Assembly (NCBI GenBank): GCA_903903715.1
Contig: CAIUZX010000119.1
Coordinates: forward strand, 1-19,118
Direction: 5' to 3'
Source of the DNA: an uncultured Caulobacterales bacterium
GTDB taxonomy: Bacteria; Pseudomonadota; Alphaproteobacteria; Caulobacterales; Caulobacteraceae
DNA: 19,118 bases
This document shows, in pieces, positions 1-7,786 of the stretch. The position numbers were made by a program, and so were the translations under genes. Every line of letters starts with the position of its first letter. The first letter of the stretch is position 1. The notes beneath the pieces are model-generated. The model did not search any database. It worked only from the letters and a program-made list of their open reading frames with translations, and was not told the DNA's origin.

Positions 1-1128
1 CTTCGCCCAGACGTGACCTTTGAGTTTGCGGGCGTCGGCGGCCGCCAGATGGCCGAGCAGGGGTTTGAAAGCCTCTTTGATCTGTCCGAGCTTTCGGTGC
101 TCGGTCTCTTTGAAGGCGTTATGGCGCTGAGGCGCATTCAGAGGCGTGCGGACGACATCTCCGAGCTTGCGCGCCTGACCAAGCCGGACCTGGCCGTGCT
201 GATCGACAGCTGGGGCTTTTCCCTTCGTGTCGCGCAGAGGCTGCGCAAGCTTTCCCCCAGGATCCATATCGTGAAGTATGTGGGTCCGCAGGTTTGGGCG
301 TCACGGCCCGGGCGCGCCAGAACCCTTGCGGGAGCGGTGGACCATCTCCTGTCGACGCAGAGGATGGATGCGCCCTTTTACGCGGGCTTGCCGCTGCGCG
401 TGACGTTTGTCGGGGACCCTGCGCTCAACCGGGATCTAGGCGAGGTCAACGGTGCGCGGGCGCGGGCCTCCTTGGGACTCGGAGAGGATCAGCCCATCCT
501 GCTCGTTCTTCCAGGTAGTCGACCTGCCGAAATCGCAAGACTCTCCGAACCGTTCGGTGAGGCCGCCGCCCGGCTCAGCGCGACGACACCAGGCCTGGCG
601 GTAGTGGTGCCCGTCGCGAGTACGGTCAGGGAGCAGGTCAAGGCGGCTGTGGCGGGCTGGTCCACGCCCGTGATCCTCGTCGAGGATGATGACCTGAAGT
701 ACGACACCATGGCGGGCTGTACGGCTGCTCTGGCGGCGAGCGGGACGGTGGCGACGGAGCTGGCCCTCTGCGGCGCCCCCATGGTCATCGGCTACCGGAT
801 CGGGGATCTGTCCTATGCGGTCCTGAGGCGCTTGATGCGGGCAAAGTTCGTCACCCTGTTCAACATTGCCGCGGATAAGGAAATCGCGCCGGAGCGGCTG
901 CAGGCGGACTGCACCGGGGAAAGTCTCGCCCAGAGCCTGACGGCGCTGTTTAAGGATCCTCGTCGCAGGACCGATCAGATAGCTGATCAAAACGCCGCGC
1001 TGAGGCTTATGGGCCGGGGACAGGGCGACCCGTCCGAGCGCGCCGCCCTCGCCATACTGGGCGATCTCGAGGCTCAAAATCGACTGCGCCCGCCGGACGA
1101 TCCCACCGAGCGGGCGCAGGATTTCTGA
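1..1128 (+). CDS. lpxB: Lipid-A-disaccharide synthase LpxB, 5' end outside window
   Basis: LpxB joins UDP-2,3-diacylglucosamine to lipid X to form the lipid A disaccharide at the cytoplasmic face of the inner membrane. The frame is open from the first base, and 375 residues are visible before TGA. The first in-frame GTG (position 13) lies inside the conserved N-terminal region, just before TFEFAGVGG, so the true start is upstream, probably only 10-25 codons away given the usual family length of about 380-390. Family motifs are VGPQVWASRPGR, the nucleotide-sugar binding PGSRPAEI, and ASGTVATELALCGAPMVIGYR near the C-terminus. In alphaproteobacteria lpxB normally closes an lpxD-fabZ-lpxA-lpxI-lpxB cluster (family knowledge), which fits its place here as the last + strand gene before convergent gltA, 41 bp away. 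The identification is secure; only the start is missing. Confidence 0.96.
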   Translation, partial: LRPDVTFEFAGVGGRQMAEQGFESLFDLSELSVLGLFEGVMALRRIQRRADDISELARLTKPDLAVLIDSWGFSLRVAQRLRKLSPRIHIVKYVGPQVWASRPGRARTLAGAVDHLLSTQRMDAPFYAGLPLRVTFVGDPALNRDLGEVNGARARASLGLGEDQPILLVLPGSRPAEIARLSEPFGEAAARLSATTPGLAVVVPVASTVREQVKAAVAGWSTPVILVEDDDLKYDTMAGCTAALAASGTVATELALCGAPMVIGYRIGDLSYAVLRRLMRAKFVTLFNIAADKEIAPERLQADCTGESLAQSLTALFKDPRRRTDQIADQNAALRLMGRGQGDPSERAALAILGDLEAQNRLRPPDDPTERAQDF

Positions 1129-1169
1129 GCAAGTGGGTCGAGCGCCGTTCCCGAAGCTCTGCCTTCCTT

Positions 1170-2474
1170 TTATCGCTTGTCGATTGGCACGAAGGAGCGT
1201 TGGACCGGACCGGTGTAGACCTGCCGCGGACGACCGATCTTCTGCGACGGATCTTCGATCATTTCCTTCCACTGCGCGATCCAGCCCACTGTGCGGGCGA
1301 GGGCGAACAGCACAGTGAACATCTCGCTTGGGAAGCCCATCGCGCTGAGGGTTATACCCGAATAGAAGTCGATGTTCGGGTACAACTTGCGCTCGACGAA
1401 GTAGGGGTCGCTCAGGGCGATCCGCTCCAGCTCCATGGCCACCTGCAAAAGCGGCTCATCGCGCTTGCCGAGGGCGTCCAGGACCTCGTGGCAGGTCTTC
1501 TGCATCACCTTGGCGCGCGGGTCGTAATTCTTGTAGACCCGATGCCCGAAGCCCATCAGGCGATAGCGGCGGTCCTTCACGCCTTGAACATATTCAGGGA
1601 TACGGTCGACGGTGCCGATCTCCTTCAGCATGTTGAGGGCTTCTTCGTTCGCCCCGCCGTGGCTCGGGCCCCACAGACAGGCGATACCCGCGGCGATGCA
1701 GGCGAAGGGGTTTGCGCCCGACGAACCGGCCAGACGGACCGTGGAGGTCGAGGCGTTCTGTTCGTGATCGGCGTGCAGGATGAAAATCTTGTCCATCGCC
1801 TTGGCGAGGACCTGGTTCACCTTGTAGTCTTCCGCCGGGACGGCGAAGCACATCCGCAGGAAGTTGTCGGCGTAACCAAGTTCATTGCGCGGATACACGA
1901 ACGGCTGGCCGACTGCATACTTGAAGGCGCGGGCCGCGATCGTCGGCATCTTGGCGATCATGCGATGCGCAGAGATCTGCCGCTGTTTCTCATCATGAAC
2001 GTTGGTGGAGTCGTGATAGAACGCCGAAAGAGCGCCGACGGCGCCAACCATGATCGCCATGGGATGCGCATCTCGGCGGAAGGTCTGGAAGAAGCGGTCG
2101 AACTGCTCGTGCAGCATCGTGTGATAGGTGATCGTGCGTTCGAACTCGGCAAACTGGGTCGCCGTGGGCAGTTCACCGTGAAGCAGAAGGTAGCAGACCT
2201 CGAGGAAGCTCGAGTTCTCCGCCAGCTCGTCGATCGGATAGCCGCGATAAAGGAGAATACCGGCGTCGCCGTCGATATAGGTGATCTGGCTTTCGCAGCT
2301 GGCGGTCGAGGTGAACCCGGGGTCGTAGGTGAACACATCGGCTTCTGCGTAGAGCTTTCGAATGTCCACAACGTCGGGCCCGGTAGAGCCCTTCAGAATC
2401 GGCAGCTCGACGGACTTATCGCCGATCTGCATGTGGGCGACGCCGCCCGGCGCAACCTTGTTTTCCATTCTCAT
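1170..2474 (-). CDS. gltA: Citrate synthase (type II)
   Basis: The enzyme condenses oxaloacetate with acetyl-CoA to citrate, the entry step of the TCA cycle, in the cytoplasm. The protein has 434 residues, the usual size for the hexameric Gram-negative type. Catalytic residues are H272 (GPSHGG), H311 (GFGHRVY) and D369 (NIDFYSG); the motif LHADHEQNAST lies around 233-243. Three starts are possible: TTG at 2480, ATG at 2474 and ATG at 2468. I chose 2474 because AAGG sits 6 bases upstream; 2468 would remove only two residues. The gene converges on lpxB and follows gltX on the same strand after a 126-bp gap that probably carries its own promoter. A 434-residue reading frame on the opposite strand is a GC-driven shadow. 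Confidence 0.97.
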   Translation of the reverse strand: MRMENKVAPGGVAHMQIGDKSVELPILKGSTGPDVVDIRKLYAEADVFTYDPGFTSTASCESQITYIDGDAGILLYRGYPIDELAENSSFLEVCYLLLHGELPTATQFAEFERTITYHTMLHEQFDRFFQTFRRDAHPMAIMVGAVGALSAFYHDSTNVHDEKQRQISAHRMIAKMPTIAARAFKYAVGQPFVYPRNELGYADNFLRMCFAVPAEDYKVNQVLAKAMDKIFILHADHEQNASTSTVRLAGSSGANPFACIAAGIACLWGPSHGGANEEALNMLKEIGTVDRIPEYVQGVKDRRYRLMGFGHRVYKNYDPRAKVMQKTCHEVLDALGKRDEPLLQVAMELERIALSDPYFVERKLYPNIDFYSGITLSAMGFPSEMFTVLFALARTVGWIAQWKEMIEDPSQKIGRPRQVYTGPVQRSFVPIDKR

Positions 2475-2507
2475 CCCCAACCTTGCTGCACCGCGAACGG
2501 CTAGCCC

Positions 2508-2535
2508 GCATTAACTCAACTGCATACCGCGTCAA
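2508..2535 (-). promoter_or_regulatory. Possible gltA promoter
   Basis: On the - strand a TTGACG hexamer (2535 to 2530) is followed after 16 bases by TAATGC (2513 to 2508), placing transcription start about 30 bases before the gltA ATG. The -35 is a good match, including to the Caulobacter-type TTGACG; the -10 is poor. The 126-bp gap between gltX and gltA makes a separate promoter likely, but this exact placement is uncertain. Confidence 0.3.
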
Positions 2536-2600
2536 CCGTCGACAAGCGGTAAATTTGCGACAGATCCGTCAGGAGTGGAAACGCCCGTCGGGCCAGCCGG

Positions 2601-3992
2601 CTAGCTGACGGCGTCCAGGATTCTTCCGAGCGCCTCATCCCGGCCCAACGCGGTCAGAGCGGTGGCGAGGTCAGGTGCGGGCGATCCACCGGACAGCACA
2701 CCGCGCAGGGCTGCGCCGAACTTGCCGACCCCGACGCCTTCCTGCCCCGCGAACGCGCGGATCGCCGCTTCGAGCGGTTCACGTTGGAATTCGACGGCGG
2801 CGAGATGTTCCGCAAGGCGCGACAGGCGCGCACGGGTTTCCTCAGTCAGTAAGCCCTTGCACTTCTCGTCGAGGGAGAGCGGACGGGTCTTAATCACGAA
2901 TTCAAGGCTCGCGGCGATATCGAGGGTCGACTTCGCCCCTTCCTTCAATAGCTCGATGAGCGTTGCGAGGTGTCGATCCACCCCATCCGGCAGGGTCTCG
3001 CCGCGCCGGGCAATGTCGCCCCGCACCAGATCGGCCAGGCGCTCATTGTCCGCGTCCTTGATGTAGTGCGCATTGACGAACGCGAGCTTGGCCCAGTCTA
3101 GGCGGGCGGGAGACTTCACCACATCGCGGACATCGAACCAGGACACGGCCTCGGCGTCACTGAAGATTTCCGAATCTCCATGACCCCAGCCCAGCCGGGT
3201 CAGATAGTTGCGCATGGCCTCAGGGAGGTACCCCATGTCAGCGAACTCGCCCACCGCCTGGGCGCCGTGCCGCTTCGACAGCTTGGCGCCGTCTGGCCCG
3301 TGGATCAGCGGGATGTGCGCCATGGCCGGAACCTCCCAGCCGAACGCCTGATAGATAAGCGTCTGCCGCGCCGCATTGTTCACGTGGTCGTCCCCCCGAA
3401 TGATGTGCGTGACGCCCATGTCGTGGTCGTCAACCACGACGGCGAGGTTGTAGGTGGGCGCGCCATCGGTACGCAGCAGCACAAGATCGTCGAGGTCTAT
3501 GTTGCGGAAGCGAATCTGTCCCTTCACGAGATCGTCGATCACCGTCTCGCCTTCGAGCGGCCCTTTGAAGCGTATCACGTGCGGCGCGTCGGGGTCGTTG
3601 TGAACCCGGTCCCGCCAAGGCGAGCGGATGGCTCTACCCTCCGCCCGGGCGCGCTCTCGTTCTGCCTCCAGCTCTTCAACCGTGAGGTGGCAGCGGTAGG
3701 CGTGTCCGGTTTCCAAGAGCGTCATCACCGCTTGGCGATGGCGATCGGCCCGGGCGGCCTGGAAGACGGGTTCCGCGTCTGGTTTCACTCCCAGCCAGTT
3801 CAAGCCTTCGAAGATCGCCGCGACGGCGGCTTCAGTCGACCGTTCGCGATCCGTGTCCTCGACCCGTAGCAGAAACGTTCCACCCTTATGCCGTGCATAG
3901 AGCATGTTGAACAACGCCGTACGGGCGCCGCCTATATGCAGAAAGCCGGTGGGCGATGGGGCGAAGCGGGTCACGACGGGGCGAGGGGACAT
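2601..3992 (-). CDS. gltX: Glutamyl-tRNA synthetase (class I)
   Basis: It charges tRNA-Glu with glutamate in the cytoplasm. In bacteria that rely on GatCAB, one such enzyme may also charge tRNA-Gln. The protein has 463 residues. The class I signature HIGG is at 19-22 within APSPTGFLHIGG, and the second ATP-binding motif KLSKR is at 237-241. The zinc-binding CxC pair of the E. coli enzyme is not present: the corresponding stretch has a single cysteine (C101, in YRCHLT). The ATG at 3992 is chosen because MSPRPVVTRFAPSPTG is the typical N-terminus and AAGG lies 7 bases upstream; the frame stays open to 4280 but that extension looks non-coding. Its start codon overlaps that of divergent comEC by two bases. 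Many alphaproteobacteria carry two GltX paralogues, and I cannot tell which one this is. Confidence 0.96.
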   Translation of the reverse strand: MSPRPVVTRFAPSPTGFLHIGGARTALFNMLYARHKGGTFLLRVEDTDRERSTEAAVAAIFEGLNWLGVKPDAEPVFQAARADRHRQAVMTLLETGHAYRCHLTVEELEAERERARAEGRAIRSPWRDRVHNDPDAPHVIRFKGPLEGETVIDDLVKGQIRFRNIDLDDLVLLRTDGAPTYNLAVVVDDHDMGVTHIIRGDDHVNNAARQTLIYQAFGWEVPAMAHIPLIHGPDGAKLSKRHGAQAVGEFADMGYLPEAMRNYLTRLGWGHGDSEIFSDAEAVSWFDVRDVVKSPARLDWAKLAFVNAHYIKDADNERLADLVRGDIARRGETLPDGVDRHLATLIELLKEGAKSTLDIAASLEFVIKTRPLSLDEKCKGLLTEETRARLSRLAEHLAAVEFQREPLEAAIRAFAGQEGVGVGKFGAALRGVLSGGSPAPDLATALTALGRDEALGRILDAVS

Positions 3993-6198
3993 GGTGGGCC
4001 TTGCAGACCTTGGACGGGAGGGAACCGCTCCTAACACGCCCTTGACGCCGAGGCCTAGCGTCGGATGGGGCGACCTCTTCCTGCGGCGCGCTAATGATAC
4101 GCTTAGGCGCCAGATCGACCGCTGGCCACTTTGGCGACCGGTGGCCTTCGGAACCGGCGCTGCGCTGTATTTCCGGCCCGCTGAGCCGTCCTCTGTACTG
4201 CTCGTCACCGGTCTGTGTGTGGTCGTCGCCGTAGGCGCGGGATTCACCGCAAAGCTCAACGCGGCGCGAGCAGCCACCATCGGTTTGATCCTGACCGCTT
4301 TCGGGCTCGGCGGCTATCTCGTCGCGGATCTCAGGACCCGGATCGTTGATGCGCCCGTCATTCCCGATCGGCTTGGAAGTGTTCATATTATTGGGAACGT
4401 CGTGGATATCCGCGCGGCGAGCGCCCAACGACGCCGCCTCCTGATCTCTCCGGTAACGATAGGCGATCTTTCGGCTGCCGTTCTACCGGCGCGTATCCGG
4501 ATCGTGACGCAGCAAGCCAGTGAAATTGAACCCGGAGACCGCATCGCATTCTCTGCAATCCTCAATCCCCCTGCGGGGCCATCGTCCGTCGGCGGTTATG
4601 ATTTTGCTCGGGACGCCTTCTTCGAGCGGATCGGCGCCGTCGGGGCGGCGGTTGGACCGGTGTTGAGGTTGGGGGCGGCGGAGACGCCTATAGCTGACCG
4701 GATCGAGATTCTGATCAACCGCTGGCGTTGGTCCCTGGCGAGCCGCCTGACATCAGATCTTCATCGCTGGACCTCCGTGTCGGACGACGCCGCAGGTTTG
4801 GCGGCGGCGGTGACGACCAGCCATGAAGCTTGGCTGTCGCAGTCCGCCGAGGATGCGCTTCGCGGCTCGGGGTTGGCCCACATGCTCGCCATCGCTGGTT
4901 TGCATACCGCGGCGATCACGGGATTCATCTATTGGGCGCTGAGATGGGGCGTCGCCGCCTGGCCAGCCTTGGCCCTGCGCGCGCCCGGCAAGGTCATCGC
5001 CGCCATAGGCGGGTTGGCGACCGTGATTGCATATCTCGCCCTGTCCGGCGCGCACCCACCAGCGCGCCGCGCCGCGATCACCGCGGGAATCGCATTCCTG
5101 GCCATGATCCTTGGGAGACGCGCGTTCAGTCTGCATTCCTTGTCAGTCGCTGCGCTCGTTGTCTTGGCCCTCGAGCCGGAATGTGTTGTCCAGCCGGGCT
5201 TTCAGATGTCGTTCTGCGCGACAGGGGCCCTGATCGCCCTGGCTGAAGCGCGACCCCACAACACATCGACGTCCCGCGATGTTCCACTTGTCTTCCGGGC
5301 TCTGCAGAGGGTGTTCGACAGCCTGGTCGGATTGGCCGTCGTCGCGACCGTGGCGGGGATGGCCACCGCGCCGTTCGCGGCCCAACATTTCAATCAGGTC
5401 ACCCTCTACGGAACGCCCGCCAACCTCCTCGCGGACTTCGTGGCCAGCGCAATCCTGATGCCGTCGATAGCGGCGGCCGTAGTGGGGGAGAGCTTGAATA
5501 TTCACCACATGGTCATGGCGCCCGTCTACTGGACCATCGCAGCGGCTGCGGAAGGCGTGATTGGAATTGGAAAACTGTTTTCCGGTCTTCCATCGGCTCA
5601 GATCCGTGTGTCCAGCGCGCCCGAGGAAGCTCTTGCGCTCTCATTCGCCGGGCTGATTTTCGCGATCCTGTGGAAAGGAAAGTTGCGGTGGATCGGCGTC
5701 GTTGCCGCGCTGGCGGTGTTCGTATGGCCGCGCCAGCCGTCGCCGATCGCCTGGATCAATGCGAACGGGGACAACGCGGCACACGTCTCCCAGGGGCGGG
5801 CTTACACGCTGCGCGCGGATCGCCATCCATTCGCGCTGGAGAGCTTCGCGCAGCACCGTGGCCTGGCGACGGGACCGGCCCCAGAGGCAGCGGACTGTGG
5901 GCGTGACTTCTGTATTGATCCAACGGGTGTCAGCCCCAGGATCGGACTCTGGTTCACCCGCCGTCATCCGGGCGCAGAGACGCTGCGCAAGCTTTGCGAG
6001 ACGGACATTCTGATCTTCAAGGCGCACGCCAGCCTAACGGTAGTCGAATGCCCCAGACCGCTTGTCCTGACGTCCGAACTGTTCAGGCGCTATGGCGCGG
6101 TGGAGTTATACGCTCAAGCTGGCGGATGGCGACTGGACTGGGTCGGCCCGCATCGCGGCCAACGACCCTGGACCCGGCCGCCGCCGCAATCCTACTGA
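3991..6198 (+). CDS. comEC: ComEC/Rec2-family DNA uptake channel protein
   Basis: ComEC forms the inner-membrane channel that carries single-stranded DNA into the cytoplasm during natural transformation. The 735-residue protein starts with hydrophobic segments (around PVAFGTGAALYF, LLVTGLCVVVAVGAGF and TIGLILTAFGLGGYL), then a DUF4131-like extracytoplasmic part, then the polytopic Competence domain with the family hallmark LAHMLAIAGLH (about residue 295). The C-terminal 150 residues after the last membrane segment lack any HxHxDH metallo-beta-lactamase motif, so the nuclease-like domain found in Bacillus ComEC is absent or degenerate. The ATG at 3991 is chosen for its GAGGGG ribosome site; a frame open back to 3904 would run into gltX. 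The gene is divergent from gltX with overlapping starts and overlaps convergent lexA by 7 bp at its end. Whether the organism is competent cannot be judged from this. Confidence 0.9.
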   Translation: MVGLADLGREGTAPNTPLTPRPSVGWGDLFLRRANDTLRRQIDRWPLWRPVAFGTGAALYFRPAEPSSVLLVTGLCVVVAVGAGFTAKLNAARAATIGLILTAFGLGGYLVADLRTRIVDAPVIPDRLGSVHIIGNVVDIRAASAQRRRLLISPVTIGDLSAAVLPARIRIVTQQASEIEPGDRIAFSAILNPPAGPSSVGGYDFARDAFFERIGAVGAAVGPVLRLGAAETPIADRIEILINRWRWSLASRLTSDLHRWTSVSDDAAGLAAAVTTSHEAWLSQSAEDALRGSGLAHMLAIAGLHTAAITGFIYWALRWGVAAWPALALRAPGKVIAAIGGLATVIAYLALSGAHPPARRAAITAGIAFLAMILGRRAFSLHSLSVAALVVLALEPECVVQPGFQMSFCATGALIALAEARPHNTSTSRDVPLVFRALQRVFDSLVGLAVVATVAGMATAPFAAQHFNQVTLYGTPANLLADFVASAILMPSIAAAVVGESLNIHHMVMAPVYWTIAAAAEGVIGIGKLFSGLPSAQIRVSSAPEEALALSFAGLIFAILWKGKLRWIGVVAALAVFVWPRQPSPIAWINANGDNAAHVSQGRAYTLRADRHPFALESFAQHRGLATGPAPEAADCGRDFCIDPTGVSPRIGLWFTRRHPGAETLRKLCETDILIFKAHASLTVVECPRPLVLTSELFRRYGAVELYAQAGGWRLDWVGPHRGQRPWTRPPPQSY

Positions 6199-6884
6199 TA
6201 GCGGCGGATCAGGCCGACCAGTTTGCCCTGCACCTCAACCTGATCAGGGCCGTAGATGCGGGTTTCATAGGCGCGGTTCGCAGGCTCAAGCGCAATCGCG
6301 CCTCCCTTGCGCCGCAAGCGCTTCAAGGTCGCTTCCTCCTGCATCACGAGCGCCACGACAATGTCGCCATTGTTGGCGTTGTCGGTGCGCTTGATGATCA
6401 CATAGTCCCCATCGAAAATGCCGGCCTCGATCATGCTGTCGCCCTGGACTTCCAGCACGAAGTGATCGCCAGACCCCAGAAGGCTTTCAGGCACAGGCAT
6501 GCGCTCCCGCTCATGCTGGATCGCTTCGATCGGCGTGCCCGCGGCGATACGGCCCAAAACAGACAGCTCACGAACGTCGTTGGCGGCAAAGGGGGCGGCT
6601 GGCGCGGCGCCTTCGATGACGCGGGGCTGAAAGGACTTGCGGCCGCCGGGAGGCGCGCTGGTCGTCGCCTGGTCGGGCATACGGACCACCTCCAGGGCAC
6701 GGGCCCGGTGCGCCAGTCGCCGCAGGAAGCCACGCTCCTCAAGCGCCGTGATCAGACGGTGGATTCCGGACTTGGAGGCGAGGTCGAGCGCCTCCTTCAT
6801 CTCATCGAAGGACGGCGAGACGCCGGTTTCCTTGATCCGTTCATGGATGAACATCAAGAGTTCGTGCTGTTTGCGTGTCAGCAT
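6192..6884 (-). CDS. lexA: SOS response repressor LexA
   Basis: LexA represses DNA-damage genes and is inactivated by RecA-stimulated self-cleavage. The protein has 230 residues, as in other alphaproteobacteria. The N-terminal winged helix-turn-helix covers about 1-65 (LTRKQHELLMFI, SPSFDEMKEAL, SGIHRLITALEERG). The self-cleavage site is A115-G116 (RIAAGTPI), the nucleophile is S150 (QGDSMIEAG) and the general base is K188 (EATLKRL). The linker between domains is long and rich in A, P and S. The gene follows trpC on the same strand after a 104-bp gap holding its own promoter with an SOS box, so it is probably autoregulated and independent of the trp genes. Its 3' end overlaps comEC by 7 bp in convergent orientation. 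Confidence 0.98.
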   Translation of the reverse strand: MLTRKQHELLMFIHERIKETGVSPSFDEMKEALDLASKSGIHRLITALEERGFLRRLAHRARALEVVRMPDQATTSAPPGGRKSFQPRVIEGAAPAAPFAANDVRELSVLGRIAAGTPIEAIQHERERMPVPESLLGSGDHFVLEVQGDSMIEAGIFDGDYVIIKRTDNANNGDIVVALVMQEEATLKRLRRKGGAIALEPANRAYETRIYGPDQVEVQGKLVGLIRRYQ

Positions 6885-6937
6885 GTGGGCTGCGTGCTCC
6901 GCCGAATCCCCGGATGCGCCGGGAACAAATCATGCAC

Positions 6938-6952
6938 GTTCTGTAGATGTTC
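6938..6952. promoter_or_regulatory. LexA operator (SOS box), GTTC-N7-GTTC
   Basis: The + strand reads GTTC TGTAGAT GTTC, an exact match to the direct-repeat SOS box known from alphaproteobacteria (GTTC-N7-GTTC). It lies 54 bp upstream of the lexA ATG and overlaps the proposed -10 element, the expected position for autorepression. Confidence 0.9.
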
Positions 6953-6967
6953 CGGGTTAATAGTCAA
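6940..6967 (-). promoter_or_regulatory. Likely lexA promoter
   Basis: On the - strand TTGACT (6967 to 6962) is followed after 16 bases by TACAGA (6945 to 6940), giving a start site near 6933 and a leader of about 50 bases. The -35 matches well and the -10 only partly. The SOS box covers the -10, which supports this placement. Confidence 0.55.
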
Positions 6968-6988
6968 TTACCGGATGAAATTCGGCTG

Positions 6989-7786
6989 TCAGGCGAGAAG
7001 GGCTTGCGCAGCCGCCGCGACGTCGGGCTGTCGCATCAGGCTCTCGCCGACGAGCATCGCGCTGGCCCCGGACTGCGCGAGACGTGCGACGTCCTGCGGC
7101 GTGAAGATACCGCTCTCGGTGACCAGCACCGCGTCCCTTGGCGCGAGCCCCGCCAGACGTTCGGTATTGGCGAGGTCCACGGTGAAGGTGCGCAGGTCGC
7201 GGTTATTCACACCCACGAGGTCCGCCCCGAGATCGCAGGCCCGGACCATCTCCGTCTCGTCATGCACCTCGACCAGCGCGTCCATGCCAAGGCGCCGGGC
7301 TTCCTCCATCAGAGATCGGGCGAGGTGATCGTCGATCATGGAGAGAATCACCAGTATGGCGTCAGCGCCCAGGGTGCGGGATTCTAGCACCTGCCAAGGA
7401 TCGACCAGAAATTCCTTACGGATGCAAGGTAGCGCGACGGCCGCCCGCGCCGTGCGAAAGTGATCGTCAGCGCCCCGAAAACTCGGGGTGTCCGTCAGGA
7501 TGCTGAGGCACGCTGCACCGCCCGCTTCATAGGCTCTGGCGAGGGCGGGAGGATCAAAGTCTTCCCGAATGAGACCTTTGGAGGGGCTGGCCTTCTTGAT
7601 TTCGGCGATCAATGCGAGGCGATCCGGTCGGGCGGCGTGGGTGGAGGTGAGCTTGTCGCGAAATCCTCGCGGCGGCGATATGGCCGAGAGTTGCCGCTCA
7701 AGGTCCGCAATCGTCGCCTTCAACTTGCGGGCATCGACATCAACACGCTTGTAGGCCGCTATGCGGGCGAGGATGTCGGCGCTCAT
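6989..7786 (-). CDS. trpC: Indole-3-glycerol phosphate synthase
   Basis: It closes the indole ring by converting the carboxyphenylamino-deoxyribulose phosphate intermediate to indole-3-glycerol phosphate in tryptophan synthesis. The 265-residue single-domain TIM barrel is the typical length for a TrpC not fused to TrpF. Motifs are AEIKKASPSKG (61-71, with the catalytic lysine), CIRKEFLVDP (121-130), VGVNNRDL and the phosphate-binding SGASAMLVGESLM near the end. The ATG is preceded by AGGA 8 bases upstream and overlaps the trpD stop as ATGA, so translation is probably coupled to trpD. It is the last gene of the trpGDC unit. The next gene, lexA, has its own regulated promoter; no obvious intrinsic terminator lies between them. 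Confidence 0.97.
   Translation of the reverse strand: MSADILARIAAYKRVDVDARKLKATIADLERQLSAISPPRGFRDKLTSTHAARPDRLALIAEIKKASPSKGLIREDFDPPALARAYEAGGAACLSILTDTPSFRGADDHFRTARAAVALPCIRKEFLVDPWQVLESRTLGADAILVILSMIDDHLARSLMEEARRLGMDALVEVHDETEMVRACDLGADLVGVNNRDLRTFTVDLANTERLAGLAPRDAVLVTESGIFTPQDVARLAQSGASAMLVGESLMRQPDVAAAAQALLA

Noticed and set aside
1129..1169. Weak GAGC/GCTC pairing between lpxB and gltA as a shared terminator
   Set aside because: Only four paired bases with a 12-base loop and no T-run; too weak to call.
436..1272. 278-codon - strand frame across lpxB and the gltA end
   Set aside because: It spans two confidently assigned genes and has no family motif.
1200..2504. 434-codon open frame on the + strand opposite gltA
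   Set aside because: It mirrors gltA codon by codon in a GC-rich genome, has no recognisable domain, and gltA is unambiguous on the other strand.
2530..2550. ACCG-N8-CGGT imperfect repeat with GTCGAC near the gltA promoter, resembling part of the ppiD-tpiA palindrome
   Set aside because: Only four-base arms; shared GTCGAC hexamers are common in GC-rich DNA and do not show a common regulator.
2575..2600. GCCCG-A-CGGGC followed by GTTT after gltX as a terminator
   Set aside because: The stem is only four to five pairs with a minimal loop and the T-run is three bases long.
3993..4280. N-terminal extension of gltX by 96 codons
   Set aside because: The family N-terminus and a good ribosome site support the ATG at 3992; the extension lies over comEC and shows no conserved motif.
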